A stretch of 64,000 nucleotides of DNA from Thiomonas sp. FB-Cd (GTDB lineage: Bacteria; Pseudomonadota; Gammaproteobacteria; Burkholderiales; Burkholderiaceae_C), in contig NZ_JPOE01000002.1 in the NCBI RefSeq assembly GCF_000733775.1, positions 1,054,001 through 1,118,000 on the forward strand. The letters run 5' to 3'. This document shows, one piece after another, positions 25,780 to 36,432 of this stretch; the stretch's first letter is position 1, and each line of letters starts with the position of its first letter. The position numbers and the translations under genes were made by a program. The notes below the pieces were generated by a model that saw only the letters and a list, made by a program, of their open reading frames with translations, did no database searches and was not told the origin of the DNA.

Positions 25780-26543
25780 ATGGCCGTCATGCCTCCGTCG
25801 ACCGCGACGATGGACCCCACGCAGAAGCCAGCGGCATCGGACAACAAAAAGGCAACGGCTTCGGCAATGTCATCGGGCGTGCCAAAGCGGCCGATGGGAT
25901 ATTTCGCCAGGCGCCTGTTCATCGCCTCCTCGCTGGTGTCGCTGCCCAGCAGCGAGCGCCCCATGGCGGTTTCGGCAACGGTGCCCGGGCACACGCAGTT
26001 CACGCGCACCCCATGCTTGGCGTATTCAGCGCCCATCTGGCGCGTCAGATTGACGATGGCGCCCTTGGCTGCGCAGTACGCGGCCATGTTCGGGATGCCC
26101 ACAAGTCCGGCGACCGAGCCCACGTTCACGATCGCGCCGCGCTTTGCAGAGACCATCTCGGGCAGCACGGCCTTGGATGCCAGGAATGTGCCCAGGACGT
26201 TGACGTCCCAGACGCTTTTCCAACTCTCGAGCGTGGAATCATGCACGGCACCGAATCCGGCGATCCCTGCGTTGTTGAAAAGCCCGTCGATGGCGCCCAG
26301 CGCCTCGTGCGCCGCCTGCACTGCCCGGCTCACGCTTTGCTGGTCGGTGACATCGCACACGAAGCCATGCGCGTTGGCTCCTTGCTCCCGCAATGCGCCA
26401 GCCGCGCTTTGCGCCACGGCGCCGTCCCGATCCAGAAGGGCCACGGCCGCGCCTTCGCGCACCAGCGTGCGCGCCGTGCGCAAGCCGATCCCTGCTCCGC
26501 CGCCCGTGATCACCACATGGCGTCCTGTCAATGTGCCTTGCAT
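25776..26543 (-). CDS. xecE: 2-(S)-hydroxypropyl-CoM dehydrogenase
   Basis: A 255-residue short-chain dehydrogenase. NAD-binding [10 protein letters not shown], catalytic Ser143, Tyr156 and Lys160 ([20 protein letters not shown]) are present. It closely follows the S-specific hydroxypropyl-CoM dehydrogenase of Xanthobacter: NNAGIAGFG with VHD, then [21 protein letters not shown] and the ending VDGGMTAI. Arg211 and Lys214, which bind the CoM sulfonate in that enzyme, sit at identical positions. It oxidises the S-alcohol CoM adduct to 2-ketopropyl-CoM with NAD+. ATG 26543 follows AAGGAG; the upstream extension is unrelated sequence. Confidence 0.93.
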   Translation of the reverse strand: MQGTLTGRHVVITGGGAGIGLRTARTLVREGAAVALLDRDGAVAQSAAGALREQGANAHGFVCDVTDQQSVSRAVQAAHEALGAIDGLFNNAGIAGFGAVHDSTLESWKSVWDVNVLGTFLASKAVLPEMVSAKRGAIVNVGSVAGLVGIPNMAAYCAAKGAIVNLTRQMGAEYAKHGVRVNCVCPGTVAETAMGRSLLGSDTSEEAMNRRLAKYPIGRFGTPDDIAEAVAFLLSDAAGFCVGSIVAVDGGMTAI

Positions 26544-26592
26544 CGTTATCTCCTTTTGGTCTGTTGTGTTCAATGCCCGGTGTGACCATCCA

Positions 26593-28940
<2,348 letters not shown>

Positions 28941-29144
28941 TTAAAAGCTGCAGCAAGGGCACGTGCTGCGGTATGTCCCCGAGCCGTCCCACGGATGGCC
29001 ATGCGTGATGGGCATTGCTTTTGGCATGACCGCCTGGCTGGCGCACTGCGAGCACACCCAGACATCGGGCGGCTTGGTGCCAGCCATGACCAGACTCAGG
29101 AACTGGTGCCCACAGTCTGGGCACTCGAGCGCGAGAACGGGCAT
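28941..29144 (-). CDS. Small zinc-ribbon protein
   Basis: A 67-residue protein with CPDC near the N-terminus, CSQC in the middle and CPCC at the end, probably one or two zinc knuckles of the FmdB/rubredoxin-like sort. ATG 29144 starts directly before the first motif (MPVLALECPDCGHQF). It lies between xecA (75 bases away) and xecC (42 bases away) on the same strand. Function unknown. Possible roles are zinc delivery to the zinc-dependent CoM transferase or regulation; neither is shown by the sequence. Confidence 0.7.
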   Translation of the reverse strand: MPVLALECPDCGHQFLSLVMAGTKPPDVWVCSQCASQAVMPKAMPITHGHPWDGSGTYRSTCPCCSF

Positions 29145-29219
29145 GGCACTGTCTCCTTGGGGCTGCATTGCGAGCGGGGAGCGCCCCCTTCGGATGACGC
29201 TCCGATGGATGTGCCGGCC

Positions 29220-30344
29220 CTAGGCCGCTTTTTTCTGCGCGGCCAGCTCGTTGCGCACGAGCTGCGTTCCCGCCACCAGCGCATGCAGCTTGTCCTTGGC
29301 GATGTAGCGCTGCAAAAGAATGAGCCCGCAGTCGGTTGTGACGCCCAGGCGATCGGCCGGCACGTACTCCAGCAGCTTGCGGATGCGCGAGGCCACCTCT
29401 TCCGCGGTTTCGGTGATCGTGCTTTTGACGTCGATGACGCCGGCCCAGAAATCCACGTTGGGTGGAAGTGGATGCTTTTTGATCACGTCCAAGCCGGACA
29501 GATCGTCGGCGCGCCGCCCACAGTTCTCCAGATTGAGGACATTGATGTGTGCCTCGTAGGCCTTGGGAATGATGGTGGCCGTGGCGGCCGGCTGCTCGCC
29601 CTTGCGCTGTGTCAGGTCAAAGATCTCGCCGGACTGTGCGGTGGAGTCCGGCATGTAAGCCGGCGTGCCACCCCAATTTCCCCAGCAGACATGCACGATG
29701 ATCTTGGCCTTGGTGATGCCTTCGACAGCGCGGTTGAAGGCTTCGATCGCATAGTCCTCGAAGAAGTACGGCCACGTGAATTCGTCGATCTGAATGAAAT
29801 CCGCACCAATGGCCTCCACCTCCTTGAGGTCCTCATTGATGGCTGCGGCCATCGCCATGGCGCGGTCACGGCTGGATTTGTAGTGCAAATCGTTGGTGCA
29901 TTGCGCCAGAACCTGAATGCCCGTGTATTGCACCTTGATCGGCTTTTGGGTCGCCTTGCGCAACGCCTTGGCCTGCTCGACCATCAAGGCGCCATGGCGC
30001 TTGATGGGCTGGGTCAGCGTGCCCGCATGCAATCGGCTGTAGATCGGGAAGCCAAGATGGCCGCCTTTGAGGTCGTACCCCAGGCGCTTCATGTAGTAGT
30101 ACAGCACCTGGTCCGCGTAGTTGTCCCCGTGCACACGCGCATCGGAGATGATGTCCAAGCCTGCTGCTTCCTGATCAGCCACCACCGCATTGATGACGTC
30201 TTCAAGCGCCTCCTGCCACATGGAATCCGGCGGCTGCTGATCGCCGCTGAATGATCGTGAAAAGGTTGCGTCCCACCAGCGAGGATTGGGGTAGTTGCCC
30301 ACCATGCTGGTCGGAATCAAGATCTCCTTGGTGCCAATTTTCAT
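29220..30344 (-). CDS. xecA: Epoxyalkane:coenzyme M transferase
   Basis: A 374-residue zinc enzyme of the MetE/methylcobalamin-CoM transferase barrel family that opens an epoxide with the CoM thiol, the entry reaction of the pathway. Zinc ligands are His218-x-Cys220 (IIVHVCWGNWGG) and Cys339 (TTDCGLILL), as in known epoxyalkane:CoM transferases. Other matches are PTSMVGNYPNPRWWD at the N-terminus and ADFIQIDEFTWPYF. ATG 30344 has AAGGAG seven bases upstream. It is the first gene of the 15-gene operon, which implies that epoxide consumption and CoM synthesis are expressed together. Confidence 0.94.
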   Translation of the reverse strand: MKIGTKEILIPTSMVGNYPNPRWWDATFSRSFSGDQQPPDSMWQEALEDVINAVVADQEAAGLDIISDARVHGDNYADQVLYYYMKRLGYDLKGGHLGFPIYSRLHAGTLTQPIKRHGALMVEQAKALRKATQKPIKVQYTGIQVLAQCTNDLHYKSSRDRAMAMAAAINEDLKEVEAIGADFIQIDEFTWPYFFEDYAIEAFNRAVEGITKAKIIVHVCWGNWGGTPAYMPDSTAQSGEIFDLTQRKGEQPAATATIIPKAYEAHINVLNLENCGRRADDLSGLDVIKKHPLPPNVDFWAGVIDVKSTITETAEEVASRIRKLLEYVPADRLGVTTDCGLILLQRYIAKDKLHALVAGTQLVRNELAAQKKAA

Positions 30345-30430
30345 GCTTTGTCTCCTTAGGTGCTCGTCTCGCAGCACATCTCTGAGCCCGACGTGCAATT
30401 GCTGCGTACCACACGCCTTTGTTATCCAGA

Positions 30431-30459
30431 CATATGCAGAGTAGATCTAACTATGCCAA
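30431..30459 (-). promoter_or_regulatory. Candidate promoter of the epoxide/CoM operon
   Basis: On the minus strand TTGGCA (30454-30459) is followed after 17 bases by CATATG (30431-30436), about 90 bases before the xecA ATG, in a locally AT-richer stretch. The match to the -10 consensus is weak. No other clear promoter was found upstream of xecA. Confidence 0.3.
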
Positions 30460-31090
30460 ATGAAGAGGGGACATTCCCTTTGCGGACATTCCCCTTTCGG
30501 GATTTCCCGTAGAAGTCGGGCGAGCATGCGCTGCGCAGCGCGCCTCTGACGACGTCCTCTGCGTTGGGACGTTGAGCGGTGCTCGCGGGCTGTCGATGGG
30601 CCACGCGGATTGGCGCGGATGGGGGTGCCGCGCCAGCATGTCCTTCGGTGGCAAGCTCTGTGTGTGTCCGCACGGGCGCCTCACACCGCGCCGGCGTCGG
30701 ATGCCGAAGCCCGCCTCACCAGCGCAGCGGGCGTGTCCAGGCCGGCTTCGTCGACGGGCGCGGCGGCGCTGCGGACAACCGCGGCACCAACACATCCTGC
30801 GTGGATGTGCAGCGCGGTGTGAATCATGCCTGCGCCGCAACGACCGGGAGACGATCGCTCAGCAGACCTCGCGCCGGGGACACCAGCAAGGCCGGGTGCC
30901 GCGATCGGGCGTCATGCCCATGAGCACACCGTTCGTCGTGGCGCTGGACGCAACCATGCATTCGGGTCGAGCAAGGCGAAGGCCCTGACTGCGCAACCAG
31001 CTTGCATGCCCAAAGGTGATCCATCAGCCCCCGCGGCATGCAGGCCTCGTATCGGCAACCCACCCTTGGGAAACGGCTTGCCGGCCACGC
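30460..31090. other. Intergenic stretch without a supported gene
   Basis: Between the start region of xecA and the end of the XRE-type gene I see only Arg/Ala-rich open frames typical of non-coding high-GC DNA on both strands. A short direct repetition in GGGGACATTCCCTTTGCGG-like sequence (about 30468-30500) is the only local structure noted. Confidence 0.5.
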
Positions 31091-31573
31091 TCAACCCTTG
31101 TGAGCAGGTGGCTGCTGGTTCTTAATCCACTCTGAAATGGCTTGCGAATTGATCTCGCTGTTCCGCTCGTTGTCTTGCGCGTCGTCCCATCCGCGCTGCC
31201 ACCGGCCCATATGTGCGACACGGGGGACCTCATCACGCTTCTTGCCATTTCGATAGGCCTCGGAGCCCGCCTGGAACGACAGCTCACCCCACGAGCCCCC
31301 CAAGGATTTGATGCAAAAAAGCTCCCACGCCGCTCCTGGCATTTGGTGTGTGCCGGCTTCCCAAAAGGCGTACCCGCGGCGCGTCGTGCGCAACAACGCA
31401 GCCGCCTCGGTCAGCGAAAGCCCAAGCGCCTTGCGCAACACGCGGAGTTCACCCGGCTGCGGCATCTGAGGCCCCTCGGCATCAGCCCCTGCATTTGCCA
31501 AGCGATGCAGTCGCTGGTCCTCGATCCAAGGCTCATCCTCAGGATGAGGACATTCGTCATGACTGCTGTTCAT
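31091..31573 (-). CDS. XRE-family HTH protein with an RMF-like C-terminus
   Basis: A 160-residue protein. About residues 40-90 form a Cro/XRE helix-turn-helix (GELRVLRKALGLSLTEAAALL, then TTRRGYAFWEAG). The C-terminal part EAYRNGKKR with GRWQRGWDDA resembles the short ribosome modulation factor motif (Ala, Gly, then Trp and Gly-Trp spacing). It is divergent from the recombinase region across an AT-rich intergenic stretch with a strong promoter on the other strand. It could be an element-encoded regulator of that region. The RMF resemblance is by eye. Confidence 0.65.
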   Translation of the reverse strand: MNSSHDECPHPEDEPWIEDQRLHRLANAGADAEGPQMPQPGELRVLRKALGLSLTEAAALLRTTRRGYAFWEAGTHQMPGAAWELFCIKSLGGSWGELSFQAGSEAYRNGKKRDEVPRVAHMGRWQRGWDDAQDNERNSEINSQAISEWIKNQQPPAHKG

Positions 31574-31633
31574 CGCCCGCTTCGCCTGTCTAGTGAATTC
31601 CTTTCATTATCGAACATTTTCCACGCAGCGGAC

Positions 31634-31661
31634 TTGACAGATTGGGTTTGTAGTGTATTTT
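31634..31661 (+). promoter_or_regulatory. Strong sigma-70-type promoter upstream of the recombinase
   Basis: TTGACA (31634-31639), a 16-base spacer and TATTTT (31656-31661) lie in a markedly AT-rich stretch, 130 bases before a small frame with a strong ribosome site and 310 bases before the recombinase. The base composition differs from the surroundings, as is usual for mobile-DNA control regions. Confidence 0.6.
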
Positions 31662-31790
31662 ATTCACTGACGTTGATAGACATTTCTTCTTATGACGTCT
31701 TTCGTAGTCTCTTTATGCTTGTTTTAAACAACTGTTCCTCAGCTGCAGTCGATCAAGCTGCATTGAGGACGCTCAAATCCAGGAGGATGA

Positions 31791-31982
31791 ATGATTTGCA
31801 CAAACGCATTGCGTCGCGCTGTCTGGCTGGCTTTTGTCTGGCCAGCGCCGACGCAGGACTGCTCCGCAGGCCGGGTCTGGCTGTGCAGTGGGGGCCTGAA
31901 TTGCGGAGATCGCAAGCAGGCGACTGCACCCCGGCACAGGCGCTTCTGTTTCAACAGTAACGTGGGGAGGGGGCATGCCTAA
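31791..31982 (+). CDS. Possible small protein coupled to the recombinase
   Basis: A 63-codon frame starts four bases after a perfect AGGAGG and overlaps the recombinase start by eight bases. The product is Cys- and Arg-rich (MICTNALRRAVWLAF...) and resembles nothing I know. An alternative ATG at 31787 in another frame touches the same ribosome site. It may act only as a leader that couples translation into the recombinase. Confidence 0.3.
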   Translation: MICTNALRRAVWLAFVWPAPTQDCSAGRVWLCSGGLNCGDRKQATAPRHRRFCFNSNVGRGHA

Positions 31983-32937
31983 GCCCGTTACCGAGCAGAC
32001 GAAAAAGCAGTACAGCAAGCGCTGCGGCGACCTTTACCGCCTATACAAGGCCGAGGTGGCTCACCTGTCCGGCGAGCCCAGCATGGAGGGGTTCATCGCC
32101 TGGCTCGTCGCGCGCCGGCCCACCTTGGCGAAGGCCACATGGCGGCAGTATCGCGCCGCAGTCTGCTGGTGCCTCGGCCAGCTCCCGCACTCAGACAGGC
32201 ACAGACTGATCGAGGAACTGCGCAGAGCAGCGAATCCCGCCGATCCCTCGACCCTTCCATCCAGAACCTCGCATGGGAAGGCGAAGCACATCTCACCCGA
32301 TGACCTTCGCGCGCTTCAGGACCGGCTTTTGCAACATCCTTCGCGCTGGTCGGCCCTCGCGAATGCGTGGCTCCGGTGGACCGTTGTGACGGGTCTTCGA
32401 CCCACGGAGTGGCGGCACTGCCAGGTCTCCCAGGAGCAACCTGGCCGAGTTGTCATGGCAGTTCAAAACGCCAAGGCGACCCAGGGACGCGCCCATGGGG
32501 AGATGCGGACGATCGCCTTTGCGGGCCTCGACTTGCAGCAAACGCGCGAACTCGCGGATTTCGCCTTCGCGATGCGGGCGTTTGCCCAACAGGGCCATTT
32601 CGACCGCGTATACGACGGGGTGCGCTTGACCATCCACCGTGTGGGACTCAAGCTCTGGCCGAGGCGAAAACGCCCCATCACGCTGTACTCGGCCAGGCAT
32701 CAGTTTTGCGCCGACGCGAAGTCTGCTGGGCTCTCAGCCGAAGCCATCGCGGCTCTCATGGGGCATGCCGTGACGGTCACGCACGAAGAACATTACGGGA
32801 GGCGGCGCTATGGCCGCGGCCAAGTGGACGTGGAGCCGGACCAGGCGGATATGGCGCGGGTTCGCCGTAACTCCCCCGGAAGGACACCGAAACCGACCTC
32901 CGCACCCCTGAAGGATTCACGGAGGCCCAAGGGCTAG
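31975..32937 (+). CDS. Tyrosine recombinase (phage-integrase type)
   Basis: A 320-residue site-specific recombinase. The N-terminal SAM-like core-binding domain (residues 5-90) contains YSKRCGDLYRLYKAEVAHL and TWRQYRAAVCWCL. In the catalytic domain the first Arg is in TGLRPTEWR, the His/Arg box is TLYSARHQFCADAKSAG, a further His is in LMGHAVTVTHEEHYG, and the Tyr nucleophile is most likely in that HYG. The C-terminus is basic and Pro-rich. The position before a ParM-like cassette fits a plasmid- or ICE-derived island; no tRNA attachment site is visible nearby. It could serve integration or dimer resolution. Confidence 0.8.
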   Translation: MPKPVTEQTKKQYSKRCGDLYRLYKAEVAHLSGEPSMEGFIAWLVARRPTLAKATWRQYRAAVCWCLGQLPHSDRHRLIEELRRAANPADPSTLPSRTSHGKAKHISPDDLRALQDRLLQHPSRWSALANAWLRWTVVTGLRPTEWRHCQVSQEQPGRVVMAVQNAKATQGRAHGEMRTIAFAGLDLQQTRELADFAFAMRAFAQQGHFDRVYDGVRLTIHRVGLKLWPRRKRPITLYSARHQFCADAKSAGLSAEAIAALMGHAVTVTHEEHYGRRRYGRGQVDVEPDQADMARVRRNSPGRTPKPTSAPLKDSRRPKG

Positions 32938-32942
32938 CCCAT

Positions 32943-32984
32943 TTCTTAATTCTTAATTCTTAATTCTTAATTCTTAATTCTTAA
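32943..32984 (+). repeat. Six tandem 7-bp repeats (TTCTTAA) before the ParM-like gene
   Basis: Six perfect direct copies of TTCTTAA fill nearly all of the gap between the recombinase stop and the ribosome site of the actin-like gene. The array is pure A/T apart from the C. Type II partition systems have iterated centromere/operator repeats in exactly this position, bound by ParR. The same array could change copy number by slippage and alter expression of the next gene. Function is inferred from location. Confidence 0.8.
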
Positions 32985-32998
32985 TTTTGGAGATTTTC

Positions 32999-33901
32999 AT
33001 GACAGCAGTTGGAATCGACATTGGTCGCTCGGGCGTCAAAATTGCAGGCCCTCGTGCCCGCGTGCCAATTTTTCCCGCCCTGGCGTGTCCCGCCGTGGCC
33101 GTGGAACCGGGGCCCGAGCGACAACGCGCCGAGCACGATACCGTGCAGGTCGATGGACAGGCCTGGTTTGTCGGGGAATCGGCCCAGATCCATGGAGGTG
33201 CAACAAACTCCACGTACGCCGGGTTTGAGGCGAGCCCGCAATACGTCGCGCTGGCCGAAGCGGCACTGCGCCGGGCCACAGAGGCAGACGGGGTCGCGCC
33301 GAAACGGATTGTCGTCGGTGTGCCGAGCGAGGCTGGGCACACCGAGCGCGCGCGCGTCGAATCCACATGGCGTCGCATTGCCCCACACGCTGCACTTCGT
33401 GTGGTGGCCCAGCCGGCTGGGGCGTTAATTGCCGCGGCATCTGACCATCCGCGGCTTTTAGAGGAGACCGTGATCGTGGCCGACGTTGGGCAATATTCAA
33501 GCGACCTTGTCATCAGCGCCCAGGGCCGGCCGATGGCCGGCAGCTTTGTCTCCCTGCCAGGCGTGCGGTTCGCAGTCCAGCACCTTGCAGCCGCCCTGCG
33601 CGAACGCCTGGTCGGGTCGCCAACCCACGACGCTTTGGAACGTGCTCTGAGGGATGGACGCTTGCCCCATCTCCTTAAAGTCCATGATGTCCACGACGAA
33701 GCGAAGGCAGCGGTCGCTGCGATGACCGCCCTGATCCGTGCGGGAATCCAGCGATTGATGACTGCGCGCCAGGATGTTCAAGTGCTGCTCTTGGCGGGTG
33801 GAGGAGCGCCACTCTTGGATCTCGATTTGCCAAGCCTCACTGCACCCGGCGGGCGCTACGCCGTGGCGAATGGCTTTGCGATGATTGCTCAGGATCTTTG
33901 A
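32999..33901 (+). CDS. ParM/StbA-like actin-family ATPase
   Basis: A 300-residue actin-like ATPase. Phosphate loop 1 is VGIDIGRSGVKIAG, loop 2 is VIVADVGQYSSDLVIS, and the adenosine motif is VLLLAGGGAPLL; RIVVGVPSE is the connecting strand typical of plasmid segregation actins. Such proteins polymerise to push plasmid copies apart. ATG 32999 has TGGAG seven bases upstream. It follows the 7-bp array and precedes a small basic gene, the layout of a parC-parM-parR cassette. Its presence suggests a plasmid or integrative element origin of this segment. Confidence 0.8.
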   Translation: MTAVGIDIGRSGVKIAGPRARVPIFPALACPAVAVEPGPERQRAEHDTVQVDGQAWFVGESAQIHGGATNSTYAGFEASPQYVALAEAALRRATEADGVAPKRIVVGVPSEAGHTERARVESTWRRIAPHAALRVVAQPAGALIAAASDHPRLLEETVIVADVGQYSSDLVISAQGRPMAGSFVSLPGVRFAVQHLAAALRERLVGSPTHDALERALRDGRLPHLLKVHDVHDEAKAAVAAMTALIRAGIQRLMTARQDVQVLLLAGGGAPLLDLDLPSLTAPGGRYAVANGFAMIAQDL

Positions 33902-33910
33902 GGGCAAATC

Positions 33911-34207
33911 ATGGCAAAAAACCCCACCATTGGCCTTGCAGTCTCCTCGGACTTGTATGCACGGTATGCAGCTCTTGATCTGGCGCGGCGCCGCAGGGTA
34001 CTCACCGCGCTGCGCCAAACGCTGGCGCGCGAACTCGGGGATCAAGACAGAGATCCTGCGCCAAGCCCGCCTGCCGCCGAGCCCACGGCTCACCAGCACT
34101 CAGGAGCCCCGAAAACGCTCCAGAATCCTGCTTTGCCGTCGTCGACGCTTCCCGTTAGCCCGGATCGCCCGCAGGCGCGGCCACACTTGCCGCTCGACGG
34201 TTGGTGA
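33911..34207 (+). CDS. Small protein after the ParM-like gene, candidate ParR-type adaptor
   Basis: A 98-residue protein beginning nine bases after the actin-like gene. Its N-terminal half is helical and basic (LYARYAALDLARRRRVLTALRQTLARELG) and could dimerise or bind DNA; the second half is Pro/Ala/Ser-rich and probably disordered. I do not recognise the family. Its size and position match the DNA-binding adaptor of type II partition systems, which are highly variable in sequence. Confidence 0.5.
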   Translation: MAKNPTIGLAVSSDLYARYAALDLARRRRVLTALRQTLARELGDQDRDPAPSPPAAEPTAHQHSGAPKTLQNPALPSSTLPVSPDRPQARPHLPLDGW

Positions 34208-34221
34208 TGCGACGCATGGCC

Positions 34222-34863
34222 CTACGGACAAACCCGCTGTCGCGGCTGTCCGTCAGGGCCTGGGCGCACCTGAAAATGTCCGCGCCCGCTGAGCGCGCAG
34301 GCTAGACGCGCCAGGACCGGGTTCGAGGGAAAGCGCTCGCCGTAGGTCGGAAGCATCAGAACCACGAGACTGATGACGACGAACACACCGCGCAGCGGCG
34401 CCTGCAGACGGCGCCCGAAGCGCCACAAAAAAGCAAGCGCAAAACTGACGCCGACCATGCCGCCGAGGACGGCCTCGATCGGCGTGTGCGCATGCACGGC
34501 GACGCGGGAGATGGCGATCGCCAGGGCAAGGCCAAACCCCAGGGCCGTAGCCACGAAACGCACGCCGGGGCGCGCCCTGGATGCCGCCAGGCAACCCAGC
34601 ACCGGCCACACCAGGAACGACAAGGCGGTATGACCGCTCAGGCCGATGAAGTCAAACCCCGGCAGGCCGATGCCCCACCCCATGTAGGCCACCTTGGTTG
34701 CGGCCACCACGGCGATGTCCAAACCCAGGACCGCAAGCCAAGCCAGGGCCACCGCCCGGGTCTGCGCCCGCGCCGCCAGCCACAACGCCACCAGCGCTGC
34801 AACCGGCAGCAGCACCGCACTATCGCCGAGATTGGTCAGGCGCAGCCAGTCAAGCTGCGTCAT
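34222..34863 (-). CDS. PAP2-family membrane phosphatase
   Basis: A 213-residue membrane protein with about five or six spans. The PAP2 signature is partly visible: FIGLSGHTALSF (SGH box) and ISRVAVHAHTPIEAVLGG (SRxxxxxH box), with Glu replacing the usual Asp; the first KxxxxxxRP box is not clear. Members remove phosphate from lipid phosphates or undecaprenyl pyrophosphate. It follows manC by 29 bases on the same strand, which suggests a role in surface polysaccharide or lipid-carrier metabolism. ATG 34863 is chosen because upstream codons lie antisense-free within manC's end and do not look native. Confidence 0.72.
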   Translation of the reverse strand: MTQLDWLRLTNLGDSAVLLPVAALVALWLAARAQTRAVALAWLAVLGLDIAVVAATKVAYMGWGIGLPGFDFIGLSGHTALSFLVWPVLGCLAASRARPGVRFVATALGFGLALAIAISRVAVHAHTPIEAVLGGMVGVSFALAFLWRFGRRLQAPLRGVFVVISLVVLMLPTYGERFPSNPVLARLACALSGRGHFQVRPGPDGQPRQRVCP

Positions 34864-34892
34864 GCGACATCCCGTGCAGCGCGCCTGACGCC

Positions 34893-36335
34893 TCAGTCCC
34901 CATTGCCGCGCCCGTAGTGATCCTCGAACCGGACGATGTCGTCCTCGCCCAGATACCCGCCCGACTGGACCTCGATGAGTTCGAGATCGATTTTCCCCGG
35001 GTTTTCCAGGCGGTGCCGGTGACCCAGAGGGATATAGGTGGACTCGTCTTCGGCCAGAAGCGTGTCGCGCTCGCCACACACGACGCGCGCCACGCCCTTG
35101 ACCACCGTCCAGTGCTCGGCACGGTGGTGATGCATTTGCAGCGACAGCCGTCCGCCGGGTTTGACGAAGAGGTGCTTGACCAGAAATCGCGGCCCCTGCG
35201 CCACCGTCTCGTACCAGCCCCAAGGGCGGTACACCCGGGTATGCTCGCGCGCCTCCTTGCGCCCCTCGCTTCTGAGGCGCTCCACCACGGCCTTCACGTC
35301 CTGCAGCCGCCCCTTGTCGGCCACGAGCACGGCGTCCCGCGTGGTGACCACGACCAGATCCTCCACGCCGAGCAGCGTGAGCAGGCCACTGTCGGCATAG
35401 GCGCTCGTGCCCTTGCAGTCCTGCAGCATCACGTCGCCGTGCGCCACGTTGCCCTGCGCATCCGCCGCGGACATCTCCTGCAGAAACCGCCACGAGCCCA
35501 CGTCGTCCCAGCCCGCATCCAGGGGGACGAGCGCCGCCTTGTCGGTGCGCTCCATCACCGCGTAATCGATCGACTCGCTGCGCGCCTGGGCAAACGCGGC
35601 TGCATCGAGCCGGCAGAAATCCAGGTCTTCGGTGCTGAGCGCCACGGCGCGGGCGCACGCGTCGGCCATCTGCGGCTCCAGCCGCGCCAGCTCCTGCAGG
35701 AACGCGTCCGCGCGAAACGCGAACATGCCCCCGTTCCAGAAATACTCGCCACTGTCGACGAAGGCCTGGGCGCGCGCTGCGTCGGGTTTTTCGACGAAGC
35801 TTGCAATGCGCCAGGCGCGGGCATCCCCATGCGCGGGCTCCAGCGCGTCGCCCTTGCGCAGATAGCCAAATCCCGTCTCGGCCCGTGTGGGCTTGATGCC
35901 AAAGCTCACGATGCAGCCGGCTTGCGCCGCGTCGATGGCCGCTTCAACGGCCAGCCCGAAGGCATCGACGTCGGCCACGACCTGATCCGCCGCAAGCAGC
36001 AAGACGATGGCCTGTGGCCCGTGCTGCGCCTGCACCCATTGCGCGGCGCACGCTGCCGCGGGCGCCGTGTTACGCGCCTGTGGCTCCAGCATGACCTTGC
36101 CGCCCTGGATGCCGGCTTCGCGCAGCTGCTCGGCCACGATGAAACGGTGGGTTTCCCCGCAAATCGCCAGGGGCGCCCCGGCGCCGGGCAGGGTTGCGGC
36201 GCGCAGCGCCGTGTTCTGCAACAGGCTTTGCGCGTCCACCAGCGACAGGAACTGCTTGGGATACAGCTCGCGCGACAACGGCCACAGCCGCGTGCCGGAG
36301 CCGCCAGCGAGAAGAACAGGAATGATGATCGGCAT
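34893..36335 (-). CDS. manC: Mannose-1-phosphate guanylyltransferase / mannose-6-phosphate isomerase
   Basis: A 480-residue bifunctional type II enzyme making GDP-mannose. The nucleotidyltransferase domain starts IIPVLLAGGSGTRLWPLSRELYPKQF and has FVEKPD and FWNGGMFAF; the C-terminal cupin isomerase domain has RPWGWYETV, FLVKHLFVKPGGRLSLQMHHHRAEHW and STYIPLGHRHRLENPG. ATG 36335 starts directly at the family motif. Upstream lies a TnpB remnant on the other strand, so the native promoter region may have been disturbed. The product is used for exopolysaccharide, LPS or capsule sugars. Confidence 0.92.
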   Translation of the reverse strand: MPIIIPVLLAGGSGTRLWPLSRELYPKQFLSLVDAQSLLQNTALRAATLPGAGAPLAICGETHRFIVAEQLREAGIQGGKVMLEPQARNTAPAAACAAQWVQAQHGPQAIVLLLAADQVVADVDAFGLAVEAAIDAAQAGCIVSFGIKPTRAETGFGYLRKGDALEPAHGDARAWRIASFVEKPDAARAQAFVDSGEYFWNGGMFAFRADAFLQELARLEPQMADACARAVALSTEDLDFCRLDAAAFAQARSESIDYAVMERTDKAALVPLDAGWDDVGSWRFLQEMSAADAQGNVAHGDVMLQDCKGTSAYADSGLLTLLGVEDLVVVTTRDAVLVADKGRLQDVKAVVERLRSEGRKEAREHTRVYRPWGWYETVAQGPRFLVKHLFVKPGGRLSLQMHHHRAEHWTVVKGVARVVCGERDTLLAEDESTYIPLGHRHRLENPGKIDLELIEVQSGGYLGEDDIVRFEDHYGRGNGD

Positions 36336-36432
36336 GCTTGCTTGGTAAAAACGGGTGAGTGACGGTTGCAACCCGCGGCTCGCGCCGCGTGGTGCGCCTG
36401 GCGCTGCGCGGGTGCAGCAAAAATCGTGCGCG

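Noticed and set aside
30360..30420. Possible sigma-54 promoter (TGGTAC with TTGCA) upstream of xecA
   Set aside because: The distance between the GG and GC elements is 12 bases rather than the required 10.
32943..32984. Replication-origin iterons
   Set aside because: No replication initiator gene is nearby, and the position directly before an actin-like gene fits a partition site better.
34864..35658. Long upstream extension of the PAP2 frame
   Set aside because: It is antisense-frame overlap with manC and consists of Gly/Arg/Ala-rich sequence; the membrane protein starts at 34863.
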